Below are positions 63,925-64,000 of a DNA stretch of 64,000 nucleotides, in pieces. A model generated the notes under the pieces. It was not told the DNA's origin and made no database searches. It worked only from the letters and a program-made list of their open reading frames with translations. Location of the stretch: positions 52,119-116,118 of the forward strand of contig NZ_DIHC01000006.1 in NCBI RefSeq assembly GCF_002419965.1, given 5' to 3'. A program made the position numbers and the translations under genes. Source of the stretch: Pseudomonas sp. UBA5706. Its GTDB lineage: Bacteria > Pseudomonadota > Gammaproteobacteria > Pseudomonadales > Pseudomonadaceae. Within the stretch, counting starts at the first letter, position 1. Every line of letters starts with the position of its first letter.

Positions 63925-64000
63925 GCATTAGGCGCACCGTGTGCACCGGTTTTACTGCCGCTTCGCGGCAGATCGCCGGCAAGCCAGGCTCCTACGCCCT
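63925..64000. repeat. REP sequence at the right edge
   Basis: CTTCGCGGCAGATCGCCGGC and following AAGCCAGGCTCCTACGCCCT resemble the right arm of the REP doublets seen near 20100. The partner arm, if any, is outside the window. Confidence 0.6.

Overview
The window is a chromosomal segment of a fluorescent Pseudomonas (P. syringae / P. fluorescens type). The evidence is a high-GC gene-dense layout, the Pseudomonas-specific glycine-betaine catabolic genes in their usual order, Cre/Blr two-component genes, a bioB-F-H-C-D operon, and many REP-type intergenic repeats. I see no tRNA, rRNA, CRISPR array, phage or intact insertion sequence.

Region 1 (1-30000) is the glycine betaine to glycine/serine pathway. 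It runs dipeptidase tail, V4R/DUF5943-like protein, dgcA-dgcB and an ETF-like pair (dimethylglycine demethylation and electron export), then gbcA / gbcB diverging (betaine dioxygenase and its reductase). Two near-twin chemoreceptors, a ZapB-like/ZapA-like pair, a threonine aldolase and a TraX-family protein follow. An AT-rich orphan gene with an Asn/Asp repeat tract and an AlaC-type aminotransferase sit before the sarcosine part: glyA-soxB-soxD-soxA-soxG, purU and fdhA. Together GbcAB, DgcAB and SoxBDAG strip three methyl groups from betaine; GlyA, PurU and FdhA handle the one-carbon units as serine, formate and oxidised formaldehyde.

Region 2 (29700-38430) holds a small secreted DUF3757-like protein, an anti-sigma/ECF sigma/fasciclin trio, a DUF2780 protein, an acyltransferase, a retropepsin-like protein and creB-creC-creD with a candidate CreB box before creD. 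Region 3 (38660-46000) has an MFS organic-acid transporter with a strong palindromic operator, then a FecI-FecR-TonB receptor-PepSY iron-uptake unit with a candidate Fur box. Region 4 (46200-59100) is housekeeping: exonuclease plus CBS/DUF294 protein, a stand-alone receiver, glcB, a GcvR-like ACT protein, rarD, srkA, a PhoX-type phosphatase, modE and comF. Region 5 (59198-63829) is the biotin operon, with a candidate BirA operator lying inside the start of comF.

Most unusual observations: six perfect DnaA-box 9-mers in 2.2 kb across the ETF genes and the gene-free stretch after them; a 16-Asn plus seven Asp-Asn repeat protein; a four-unit tandem array of REP-doublet plus terminator modules before glyA; three copies of a palindromic intergenic element placed just before dgcB, purU and fdhA; and twin chemoreceptors that look homogenised in their signalling halves.
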